Assembly (NCBI RefSeq): GCF_001613505.1
Contig: NZ_BDCM01000024.1
Location: forward strand, 1-64,000
Source of the DNA: Nocardia mikamii NBRC 108933
GTDB taxonomy: Bacteria > Actinomycetota > Actinomycetes > Mycobacteriales > Mycobacteriaceae
Direction of reading: 5' to 3'
Length of the DNA: 64,000 nt
The notes below the pieces were generated by a model. That model saw nothing but the letters and a program-made list of their open reading frames with translations, was not told where the DNA came from and did not search any database. Made by a program: the position numbers and the translations under genes. Shown here piece after piece: positions 51,481 to 59,355 of this stretch (position 1 is its first letter; every line of letters starts with the position of its first letter).

Positions 51481-51876
51481 TCATTCCGGGGGCTTGCGGG
51501 TGTCGCGCCGGATCGGATGGTCGGCGGGCACCTCTACCAGCACGATCGGAACGCCATCCGGATCGCGCAGCCACATCTCGATCAGACCCCAGGGCTCCCG
51601 CACGGGCGGGCGATCGATCGGGATTCCCCGGGTCGCCAATTCCGTGGCCGCGATACTCGCGTCGCGCACCTGTAACCACACCGCGCCCGCGAAACCGGCC
51701 GGGGCCGCCTCGTCGCGCCCGTGCGCGGCCACCTCGATCAGCGATTGCCCGGCGAAGAACACCGTGCCGCCCGGGTACTCCCGCGCGATCGCCAACTCGA
51801 GCCCGTCCCGGTAGAACGCCAGCGTGCGTTCGTAATCGCTCGGCCGCAGGATGATTCGACTGCTGAGGATGTCCAC
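51481..51876 (-). CDS. VOC superfamily (glyoxalase/bleomycin-resistance-like) protein
   Basis: 131 residues with a full paired beta-alpha-beta-beta-beta layout: RIILRPSDYERTLAFYRDGL, TVFFAGQSLIEVAAHGRD, VWLQVRDASIAATELATRGI and a C-terminal MWLRDPDGVPIVLVEVPADH. The His/Glu pattern allows metal binding, but no substrate can be named. It corresponds to Rv0546c between pit and menB. Confidence 0.85.
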   Translation of the reverse strand: MDILSSRIILRPSDYERTLAFYRDGLELAIAREYPGGTVFFAGQSLIEVAAHGRDEAAPAGFAGAVWLQVRDASIAATELATRGIPIDRPPVREPWGLIEMWLRDPDGVPIVLVEVPADHPIRRDTRKPPE

Positions 51877-51977
51877 GAATCGAGCCTAGAGGGACGACCT
51901 CCGGCCGAGTGGCCGCTTCGCGAGGTCCGCCGGCGCCGTGACCGGACACCGGGCACGGAGCCGGCGGGAAGCCCTGC

Positions 51978-52883
51978 TCAGAAGTGGTACGGGTAGGGAC
52001 TCCAGTCCGGCTTGCGCTTCTCCAGGAACGCGTCGCGGCCCTCGACCGCCTCGTCGGTCATGTAGGCGAGGCGGGTCGCCTCCCCGGCGAAGAGCTGCTG
52101 GCCCACCAGGCCGTCGTCGGTCAGGTTGAACGCGTATTTGAGCATGCGCTGGGCCTGCGGAGATTTCGCGAGGATGTCGGCGGTCCACTCCAGCGCCTCG
52201 TCCTCGAGCCGGTCGTGATCGACGACGGCGTTCACCGCACCCATGTGGTGCATCTGCTCGGCGGTGTAGGGGCGGCCCAGGAAGAAGATCTCCCGGGCGA
52301 ATTTCTGCCCGACCATCTTCGCCAGGTAGGCGCTGCCGTAGCCGCCGTCGAAGCTGCCCACGTCGGCGTCGGTCTGCTTGAACCTGGCGTGCTCGCGGCT
52401 GGCCAGCGTCAGGTCGCAGACTACGTGCAGGCTGTGCCCGCCACCGGCCGCCCAGCCGTTGACCAGCGCGATGACCACCTTCGGCATGAATCGGATCAGC
52501 CGCTGCACCTCGAGGATGTGCAGGCGGCCGGCGCGGGCCTTGTCGACGGTGTCGGCGGTCTCGCCGTCGGCGTACTGATATCCGCTGCGCCCGCGGATGC
52601 GCTGATCGCCGCCGGAGCAGAATGCCCATCCGCCGTCCTTGGGGCTGGGGCCGTTCCCGGTGAGCAGGACCGCACCCACATCCGGCGTCATCCGCGCGTG
52701 ATCGAGCGCGCGGTACAGCTCGTCGACGGTGTGCGGCCGGAAGGCATTGCGCACCTCCGGCCGATCGAAGGCCACGCGGACGGTGCCCTGCTCGATGTGC
52801 CGGTGATAGGTGATGTCGGTCAGGTCCTCGAAACCCGCGACGGGCTCCCAGAGTTTCGGATTGAACGTCACCCGAGCCATCAT
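51978..52883 (-). CDS. menB: 1,4-dihydroxy-2-naphthoyl-CoA synthase
   Basis: Crotonase-fold enzyme that closes the second ring of menaquinone by converting o-succinylbenzoyl-CoA to DHNA-CoA. 301 residues from ATG 52883 (a second ATG follows; a GTG at 52892 is less likely). Motifs are GWAFCSGGDQRIRG (oxyanion hole), VNGWAAGGGHSLHVVCDLTL and the catalytic region TDADVGSFDGGYGSAYLAK, with C-terminal DWSPYPYHF. Divergent from a hotdog thioesterase gene. Confidence 0.96.
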   Translation of the reverse strand: MMARVTFNPKLWEPVAGFEDLTDITYHRHIEQGTVRVAFDRPEVRNAFRPHTVDELYRALDHARMTPDVGAVLLTGNGPSPKDGGWAFCSGGDQRIRGRSGYQYADGETADTVDKARAGRLHILEVQRLIRFMPKVVIALVNGWAAGGGHSLHVVCDLTLASREHARFKQTDADVGSFDGGYGSAYLAKMVGQKFAREIFFLGRPYTAEQMHHMGAVNAVVDHDRLEDEALEWTADILAKSPQAQRMLKYAFNLTDDGLVGQQLFAGEATRLAYMTDEAVEGRDAFLEKRKPDWSPYPYHF

Positions 52884-52987
52884 GCACCCCACCCGTCACC
52901 GGCTGTTCGCCCGCGCCGAGGCAGGCCGCCGAAAATGTGATGTTCGTCCGGTACGTCCCGGAACCGGCGAGCTACCGACGGGTTGGG

Positions 52988-53016
52988 TTGGACGGTGTAA
53001 GAACTGGCGTTACCGT
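52988..53016 (+). promoter_or_regulatory. predicted leaderless promoter of the hotdog thioesterase
   Basis: TTGGAC (52988-52993), a 17-bp spacer and TACCGT (53011-53016), followed six bases later by the ATG at 53023. The spacing predicts transcription starting at or next to the start codon, which has no ribosome site. Confidence 0.55.
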
Positions 53017-53022
53017 GCAGGT

Positions 53023-53679
53023 ATGAGTGAGCGCGCGGAACCGGCGATCGATACCAGTGCGGTCGATGCCGACCGGTACGAGAAGCACGGCGGATTTCCC
53101 AAGGTGGAGGAGGCCGAACTCGGCGCGAACTACGCGCCGTTCCTGGAGGCGATGCGCACACTCCAGGACCTCACCGTCTCCGTCGACTGCCCGGACGAGG
53201 TGTTCGGTCAGGCCCTCGCCCAGGCGACCGCATTGGCCGAACTGCTCGAGCCCTACCGTGCACCGGAACTGCAGGGCCCGTCGGGACGGGTGCCGGCGCT
53301 GCCGGGGCGCGGCAGCCTGCTGCTGCCGCCGTGGGTGATGACCGAGGCCGGTCCCACGGGTGTCCGCATGCGCGGCGAATTCCGCCGATATCACCTCGGC
53401 GGCAACAACGCCGTGCACGGCGGCGTGCTGCCCTTGCTGTTCGACGATCTGTTCGGCTCGCTGGTGCACTACGCCGGACGCCCGATCAGCCGCACCGCGT
53501 TTCTGCACGTCAACTACCGCAAGGTGACGCCGCTGGAGACGCCGTTGACGGTCGAGGGAACCGTCGATCGGGTGGACGGGCGCAAGACTTTCGTCTCCGC
53601 GCGACTGCGCGACGAATCCGAAACGTTGCTCGCCGATTGTGAAGGGCTCATGGTGCAGTTGCTGCCCTGGCAGCCGTAG
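53023..53679 (+). CDS. PaaI-type hotdog thioesterase
   Basis: 218 residues. A ~110-residue N-terminal helical part precedes a single hotdog domain with GGNNAVHGGVLPLLFDDLFG (the HGG and downstream Asp of PaaI-like enzymes), RTAFLHVNYRKVTPLETPLT and KTFVSARLRDESETLLADCE. It should hydrolyse an acyl-CoA. Its position divergent from menB makes DHNA-CoA, the MenB product, a reasonable candidate substrate, since hotdog enzymes do this step in other organisms. That is inference. Confidence 0.82.
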   Translation: MSERAEPAIDTSAVDADRYEKHGGFPKVEEAELGANYAPFLEAMRTLQDLTVSVDCPDEVFGQALAQATALAELLEPYRAPELQGPSGRVPALPGRGSLLLPPWVMTEAGPTGVRMRGEFRRYHLGGNNAVHGGVLPLLFDDLFGSLVHYAGRPISRTAFLHVNYRKVTPLETPLTVEGTVDRVDGRKTFVSARLRDESETLLADCEGLMVQLLPWQP

Positions 53680-53766
53680 TCGGCGAGAGGACGGTGTGCC
53701 CGGTGCGTCCGATGCGTATAGTTACCCGCGCTCGCTCATCGAAAAACTATCCGGAGGAACCTGAAA

Positions 53767-54213
53767 GTGGTTGCAGCACTGTCTGAATCCCTGCTCGATG
53801 ACGCCAAACGCCCGGCCTTCCTGGCCGACGCCCAGGAGGTTCTGGATGCGGAGGTGTCGGATAAGGGGGGTGCATCGGGCCTGGCCGTGAAGGGCGGCTA
53901 CGCCGCGGTGAAGAAGGTCAGCCCGACCATCGTCTCGGACGCGCTGGAGTCGTTCGCACCCAAGTTCGTCGAGCGGCTGGAACCGTACTGGGCTCAGTAC
54001 CAGGCGGCGGGTAGCGGCTCGTTTGCCGATCTGCTGGTCGCCAACTCCGACGAGGTTGCCGAGTCGCTGCTCGCGGTGACCGACGCGCGTGCCGAGGCCT
54101 CGTCGCGGCCGGCGCTGAAGAAGGCGTACTCGTCGCTGCGTTCGTCGGCGAAAAAGCATGTGGTCGAGGCGCTCCCGCGCGTCGGCGACCTGGTCCAGCG
54201 GCACGCCGGCTGA
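53767..54213 (+). CDS. DUF6918-type conserved actinobacterial protein
   Basis: 148 residues, soluble and helical: ALSESLLDDAKRPAFLADAQ, VLDAEVSDKGGASGLAVKGG, YAAVKKVSPTIVSDALESFA and KKAYSSLRSSAKKHVVEALP. The pattern is widely conserved in mycolic-acid actinobacteria, and I believe it to be DUF6918; no function is known. GTG 53767 has GGAGGAA (53754-53760) upstream, and TATAGT at 53717-53722 is a probable -10. A strong hairpin follows. Confidence 0.75.
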   Translation: MVAALSESLLDDAKRPAFLADAQEVLDAEVSDKGGASGLAVKGGYAAVKKVSPTIVSDALESFAPKFVERLEPYWAQYQAAGSGSFADLLVANSDEVAESLLAVTDARAEASSRPALKKAYSSLRSSAKKHVVEALPRVGDLVQRHAG

Positions 54214-54234
54214 GTTGCGGTTCTGCGACCTCGT

Positions 54235-54276
54235 CGTTCGGCATCCGGATGGAGTGTGATCCCCGGATGCCGAACG
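54235..54276. terminator. terminator hairpin with 14-bp perfect stem
   Basis: CGTTCGGCATCCGG (54235-54248) and its exact complement CCGGATGCCGAACG (54263-54276) flank a 14-nt loop. It lies 22 bp after the DUF6918 gene and before the convergent pseudogene, so it can end both. Confidence 0.85.
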
Positions 54277-54347
54277 GCGGGGGCCGCGGCGGCACGAGGT
54301 GAGCGCCGCGGGTCCCGCCGGAATCCACCCGCGTCGCGCTGTGCCGA

Positions 54348-54886
54348 TCAGCCCGGCGCCGACTTCCCGAACCGCCAGTAGCCCGTGAAAGTAATGTCCG
54401 CCTTGGCGATTCCGCGCTCGTTCGCGAGATGCCGGCGCAGGCCGGAGGCCAGTTTCTGCTCTCCCGCCCCGAAGGCGTAGACCCCGCTCGCCGCAATGTC
54501 TGCCGCTCGCGCGGCGGCCGGCGCGAGGCTGCCGATCTCGGCCGCCGGATTGTTGCGGACCAGCCAATTCACCACCACCCCTTCGGGTTCGCTCAGATCT
54601 TGCGCATCGTCGGGGTGGGTGATCTCCAGATACGCCGCACCTCGCAGATCCCGCGGCGCCGATCGCAGAGTTCCGGCGGTCGCCGCCGCCGAGGGCAGCC
54701 GCAGTTCACCGTCGCGCGGCAGGAAGAGGCGGAACCACTGGTCGAATCCCCTCGGGGTGAACTCGGCGAGACCGGCGCCACCGAGAGTCACCGCACGAAA
54801 TTCGGGCTGATCCGCTTGTTCGCCAGTATCTCGGCGGTGAGGATCCGCCGCCCCTCCGGCTTGACGTACTCGGCCCGCTCGGCCCT
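54348..54886 (-). pseudogene. decayed siderophore-interacting protein (FAD/NADPH ferric reductase) gene
   Basis: Reading leftwards from 54886, one frame gives AEYVKPEGRRILTAEILANK and RISPNFVR, then a TGA at 54790-54788. The neighbouring frame continues without gap as VTLGGAGLAEFTPRGFDQWF, exactly where the protein should go on, so one base is missing near 54791. No start codon precedes the first part. The expected middle domain is also missing: after ELRLPSAAATAGTLRS the sequence jumps to YLEITHPDD and the C-terminal NAD-binding end (GLRRHLANERGIAKADITFT, GYWRFGKSAPG). About 180 residues remain of about 280. Confidence 0.75.
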
Positions 54887-54890
54887 GAGG

Positions 54891-54909
54891 TCAGGTTAGC
54901 GAAACCTAA
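54891..54909. promoter_or_regulatory. IdeR/DtxR iron box
   Basis: TCAGGTTAGCGAAACCTAA agrees with the IdeR/DtxR consensus TTAGGTTAGGCTAACCTAA at 15 of 19 positions, with both half-sites intact. It directly abuts the 5' end of the siderophore-interacting pseudogene and is 65 bp upstream of the menD start on the other strand. Confidence 0.75.
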
Positions 54910-54974
54910 CTCGGCGAAGGGGGTGTGAGCGGGTCGACGTCCCCTACGGCCGGAAGGTCTGACAGTCTGGGGAT

Positions 54975-56597
54975 GTGAATCCATCGACAGCACAGGCCCA
55001 GGTCGTGGTGGACGAGCTGGTGCGCGGGGGTGTGCGCGATGTCGTGCTGTGCCCGGGCTCGCGCAACGCGCCGCTGGCCTTCGCGCTGCAGGCGGCCGAT
55101 GCGGCGGGGCGGCTGCGCCTGCATATGCGCATCGACGAGCGGACCGCCGGATTCCTCGCGGTCGGTATGGCGGTGTCCACGGGGGCGCCGGTGCCGGTGG
55201 TGATGACCTCGGGAACCGCGGTGGCCAACCTCGGACCCGCGGTGCTGGAGGCCAACTACGCCCGGCAGCCGCTGATCGTGCTCAGCGCCAACCGGCCCTA
55301 CGAGATGCTGGGCAGCGGCGCCAACCAGACCGTCGAGCAGTTCGGCCTGTTCGGCAGTCAGGTGCGGGCGGCGATCAGCCTGGGCCTGGCCGAAGCCGAA
55401 CCGGATTACCGCAGTCAGAACAGTGTGTGGCGGGCCGCGGTCTGCCGCGTCCTGGCCGCCGCGCGCGGCACCCGGTCCGGTAACGCCGGGCCCGTGCACT
55501 TCGACATTCCGCTGCGCGAGCCCTTGGTCCCCGATGCCGTTGCCGGCGAGCCGATTCCGGCCGGACGCGCCGGTGGCGCGCCGTGGACCGAGACTCGGTA
55601 CGCGACGCTGGATGTGCCGCTGGATATCGACCTGAGGCTCGATACCGTCGTCATCTCCGGTCACGGCGCGGGCTATCGCGCCGAGCTGGCGCAACTGCCC
55701 ACGGTCGCCGAACCCACCGCCGCGATGCCCGGCCCCGCTTTGCATCCGCTGGCGCTGCCCTTGTTGAAGCCGCGCCAGGCCATCATCACCGGCCGCCCGA
55801 CTCTGCATCGGCAGGTGTCGAAGGTGCTGGCCGATCCGGATGTCACCGTCTTCGCGCTGACCACCGGGCCGCGCTGGCCCGATGTGTCCGGCAATGTCGT
55901 CGGCACCGGCACTCGTGCGGTCACCTCGGGGGCGCCGCGCCCGGAATGGCTCGAGCGGTGCCGCGAACTCGACGCGATGGCCTGCCGCGCGATCCGCACC
56001 GAACTCGCCCGCCATCCCAAGCCGACCGGCCTGCATGTGGCCTCGGTGGTGATGGACGCCCTGCGCGAGGGTGACCAGCTACTGCTCGGCGCCTCGAATC
56101 CGGTGCGGGACGCGGCGCTGGTCTCGCATCCGCGTCCCGGCGTGAAGGTGCTGTCCAACCGCGGCGTCGCCGGGATCGACGGCACGGTGTCCACCGCGGT
56201 CGGCGCGGCCCTGAGCCATCCCGGCCGGACCTTCGCGCTGATCGGCGACCTGACCTTCCTGCACGACGCCTCCGGCCTGCTGATCGGCCCGGGGGAGCCG
56301 CGCCCGGCGGATCTGACCATCGTGGTCGCCAACGACGACGGCGGCGGCATCTTCGAACTGCTCGAGCAGGGCGACCCGCAGTACGCCGGCGTCTTCGAGC
56401 GCATCTTCGGCACCCCGCACGGGATGGATCTGGCCGCGCTGTGCGCCGCCTACCGGATCCCGCACCGGCAGGTCGACCCGGCCGAGCTGGCGGTGGAATT
56501 GACCGGGCACGCCCACGGCATTCGCGTGCTGGAAGTCGCGACCGAGCGATCCAGCCTGCGCGAATTGCATGCCGCGGTGCGCGCCGGCATCGAATAG
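54975..56597 (+). CDS. menD: 2-succinyl-5-enolpyruvyl-6-hydroxy-3-cyclohexene-1-carboxylate synthase
   Basis: ThDP-dependent enzyme that adds the succinic semialdehyde unit from 2-oxoglutarate to isochorismate. 540 residues, GTG start. N-terminal VVLCPGSRNAPLAFALQ and the cofactor Glu region RIDERTAGFLAVGMA; SGTAVANLGPAVLEA; the ThDP-Mg region GDLTFLHDASGLL followed by VVANDDGGGIFELLEQ. All domains are present. Its stop lies in a short tandem repeat. An iron box of the divergent pseudogene lies in its promoter region. Confidence 0.96.
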   Translation: MNPSTAQAQVVVDELVRGGVRDVVLCPGSRNAPLAFALQAADAAGRLRLHMRIDERTAGFLAVGMAVSTGAPVPVVMTSGTAVANLGPAVLEANYARQPLIVLSANRPYEMLGSGANQTVEQFGLFGSQVRAAISLGLAEAEPDYRSQNSVWRAAVCRVLAAARGTRSGNAGPVHFDIPLREPLVPDAVAGEPIPAGRAGGAPWTETRYATLDVPLDIDLRLDTVVISGHGAGYRAELAQLPTVAEPTAAMPGPALHPLALPLLKPRQAIITGRPTLHRQVSKVLADPDVTVFALTTGPRWPDVSGNVVGTGTRAVTSGAPRPEWLERCRELDAMACRAIRTELARHPKPTGLHVASVVMDALREGDQLLLGASNPVRDAALVSHPRPGVKVLSNRGVAGIDGTVSTAVGAALSHPGRTFALIGDLTFLHDASGLLIGPGEPRPADLTIVVANDDGGGIFELLEQGDPQYAGVFERIFGTPHGMDLAALCAAYRIPHRQVDPAELAVELTGHAHGIRVLEVATERSSLRELHAAVRAGIE

Positions 56598-56640
56598 CTC
56601 GGTGACCGCACAGCTCGGTCACCGGTAGCTCAGTAACCGG
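56595..56640. repeat. three ~15-bp tandem units joining two convergent stop codons
   Basis: TAGCTCGGTGACCGCA, CAGCTCGGTCACCGG and TAGCTCAGTAACCGG lie head to tail. The first begins with the menD stop TAG; the last contains the stop of the minus-strand acidic protein (TCA at 56630-56632). Confidence 0.7.
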
Positions 56641-56833
56641 CCTCGGGCTCGTCGTATTCGTCGTCGAGCGGGACGGGAATCGACTGCTCGATGAGGTCGG
56701 CCTCGGCGGCCTCGCGGTCGACGGCCGGTGCGTCGAATTCGGGTTCGTCCGGCGCCACCTCGAGATGCTGATCCAGCTGATCGGCCTCCGGAACCATATC
56801 GACGGAGGTGGTGTCGGTGGTGCGATCGGTCAT
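56630..56833 (-). CDS. small acidic protein, 67 residues
   Basis: Strongly acidic and without cysteine or membrane segment: MTDRTTDTTSVDMVPEADQL, then DEPEFDAPAVDREAAEADLI and a tail PLDDEYDEPEAGY. GAAGGGAG lies six bases before the ATG, good evidence for translation. Low-complexity composition suggests an unfolded protein. Similar short acidic proteins are known in Nocardia, but no role is assigned. Confidence 0.62.
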   Translation of the reverse strand: MTDRTTDTTSVDMVPEADQLDQHLEVAPDEPEFDAPAVDREAAEADLIEQSIPVPLDDEYDEPEAGY

Positions 56834-57016
56834 CGGTTGCTCCCTTCCGCTGGGGGTCCGACTTGCCGGATACCGCGATCCGGCACTGTCGAGGATGCCC
56901 TCACCGCGTGCGGCTGGCAACCCGCTCGTGCCCGGCCGCCGATGAATTCGGGCCGCCCGCCTCGTCTGCTCAGTGAGTGCCTGTGCCGGTACAGGTCGTA
57001 TTCGGAGGAGGACCAC

Positions 57017-57598
57017 ATGGCGACACCCCACTTCGATCTGGAAAGCGCCACCGATGCGATGACCGAGATCGTCAGCGGCATCGGCGCGGACGATCTGAGC
57101 GCCGCGACCCCGAGCCCGGGGGTCAGCGTGCGGGATCTGCTGTTCCACACCCTCGGATTCACCGAAGGATTCCGCCAGGGTGCCACCAAGGAGGGCGTCG
57201 GCCGCTCGGCGCCGCCGCAGCAGGCGCCGGAGGCGGATCTGCCCGAGGGGTGGGGTGAGTTGATCACGACCCAGTTGAAGGCCCTCACCGAGGCGTGGCG
57301 CGATCCGGCGGCCTGGGAGGGCGATACCGAGGTGGGCGGTGTCACCGCCCCCGCACCCGCGATGGCCGGATTCGCCCTGAACGAGGTGGTGATGCACAGC
57401 TGGGACCTGGCGTGCGCCACGGGTCGCCGCTTCGAGCCGGCCGACAAGGATGTGGCGGTACTGCTCGAGCAGTTCCGCGAGACGCCGCGCGAAGGCGTTG
57501 CGGGGCTGTTCGGCCCGGTGATCGAGGTACCGGCCGACGCGTCGGATTGGGAGCGCCTGCTCGGCCTGACGGGCCGCGACCCGTACCGGCAGGCGTGA
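57017..57598 (+). CDS. DinB-like TIGR03086 family metal-binding protein
   Basis: 193 residues. The helical DinB/mycothiol-dependent maleylpyruvate isomerase-like pattern is seen in VSVRDLLFHTLGFTEGFRQG (metal His), ELITTQLKALTEAWRDPAAW and NEVVMHSWDLACATGRRFEP (second His with the HxWDLA motif). This fits TIGR03086 proteins, which are actinobacterial and may use mycothiol. GGAGGAGG precedes the ATG. Substrate unknown. Confidence 0.85.
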   Translation: MATPHFDLESATDAMTEIVSGIGADDLSAATPSPGVSVRDLLFHTLGFTEGFRQGATKEGVGRSAPPQQAPEADLPEGWGELITTQLKALTEAWRDPAAWEGDTEVGGVTAPAPAMAGFALNEVVMHSWDLACATGRRFEPADKDVAVLLEQFRETPREGVAGLFGPVIEVPADASDWERLLGLTGRDPYRQA

Positions 57599-57611
57599 GC
57601 GTTCCGGCTTC

Positions 57612-58223
57612 TCACCGGGTGAACAGGCCCGCGGCGGCCGCTGTCGCCGCGGCTTCGGCGGCGGTCACCGCCACCGCATCGTCGATCGGGTCGCCGGAGG
57701 CGAGGAAGCGGTAGTACAGCGGAGCCGAGACCGCGGAAACCACTGCGCGGGCATCGGTTCCGGGGGCGAGTTCGCCGCGTTCGACCGCGGCCGTGACGCA
57801 CGGCTCCCATTCGGTGATCCGCACATCGTAGAACCGGTGCAGGGCCGCGGTGGTTTCCGGATCGCAGATGGCCGCGGCGACAAGGGCTTTGAACAGCGGG
57901 CCCTGGCGTGGATCGGTCAGGGTGCGCGCGACGAGGCGCGCGTTGGCGGTGAGGTCGCCGCGCAGCGATCCGGTATCGGCGTGCGGCAGTGAGGTTTCCG
58001 CCATCTCGGTGAGCATGTCCGCCACCAGTCCGGCCGGCGTGCGCCAGCGGCGGTAGACGGTCGTCTTGCCGACCTCCGCGCGGGCCGCCACCTCGGCGAG
58101 GTCGAGTTCGGCGAAGCCGCGTTCGGCCAGCAGATCCCCGGCCGCGCGCAGGACGGATTCGCGGACGCGGGCCGTGCGACCGCCTGGGCGTACCGAACCG
58201 GGCGCGGCAGTGTCCGAGCTCAT
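57612..58223 (-). CDS. TetR-family transcriptional regulator
   Basis: 203 residues. The TetR HTH is VRESVLRAAGDLLAERGFAE, LDLAEVAARAEVGKTTVYRR and WRTPAGLVADML. The C-terminal ligand domain is of the TetR_C_33 or similar type (ARTLTDPRQGPLFKALVAAA). GGAGG sits before the ATG. It is divergent from an aldo-keto reductase, and the gap carries mirrored sequence motifs, so control of both genes is likely. Confidence 0.92.
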   Translation of the reverse strand: MSSDTAAPGSVRPGGRTARVRESVLRAAGDLLAERGFAELDLAEVAARAEVGKTTVYRRWRTPAGLVADMLTEMAETSLPHADTGSLRGDLTANARLVARTLTDPRQGPLFKALVAAAICDPETTAALHRFYDVRITEWEPCVTAAVERGELAPGTDARAVVSAVSAPLYYRFLASGDPIDDAVAVTAAEAAATAAAAGLFTR

Positions 58224-58234
58224 AACGGTCCTCC

Positions 58235-58284
58235 AGTTTCATTAGCGTCGAATCGAGTGTAACGTCTTTCGTGTTAATGAAACT
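58235..58284. promoter_or_regulatory. mirrored 10-bp motif in the TetR/aldo-keto reductase gap
   Basis: AGTTTCATTA (58235-58244) and its exact complement TAATGAAACT (58275-58284) lie 40 bp apart centre to centre. Each lies just upstream of the ribosome site of one of the two divergent genes, so both mRNAs carry TAATGAAACT in the same sense. This symmetry fits a regulator controlling both. Confidence 0.6.
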
Positions 58285-58306
58285 TCAGTTCCGTTAGGGG
58301 TTGATC

Positions 58307-59347
<1,041 letters not shown>

Positions 59348-59355
59348 CGGGCGGC

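Noticed and set aside
49912..51675. Plus-strand open frame of 587 codons over pit
   Set aside because: Gly/Arg/Asp-rich shadow of the PiT transporter and its repeat tail, without motifs.
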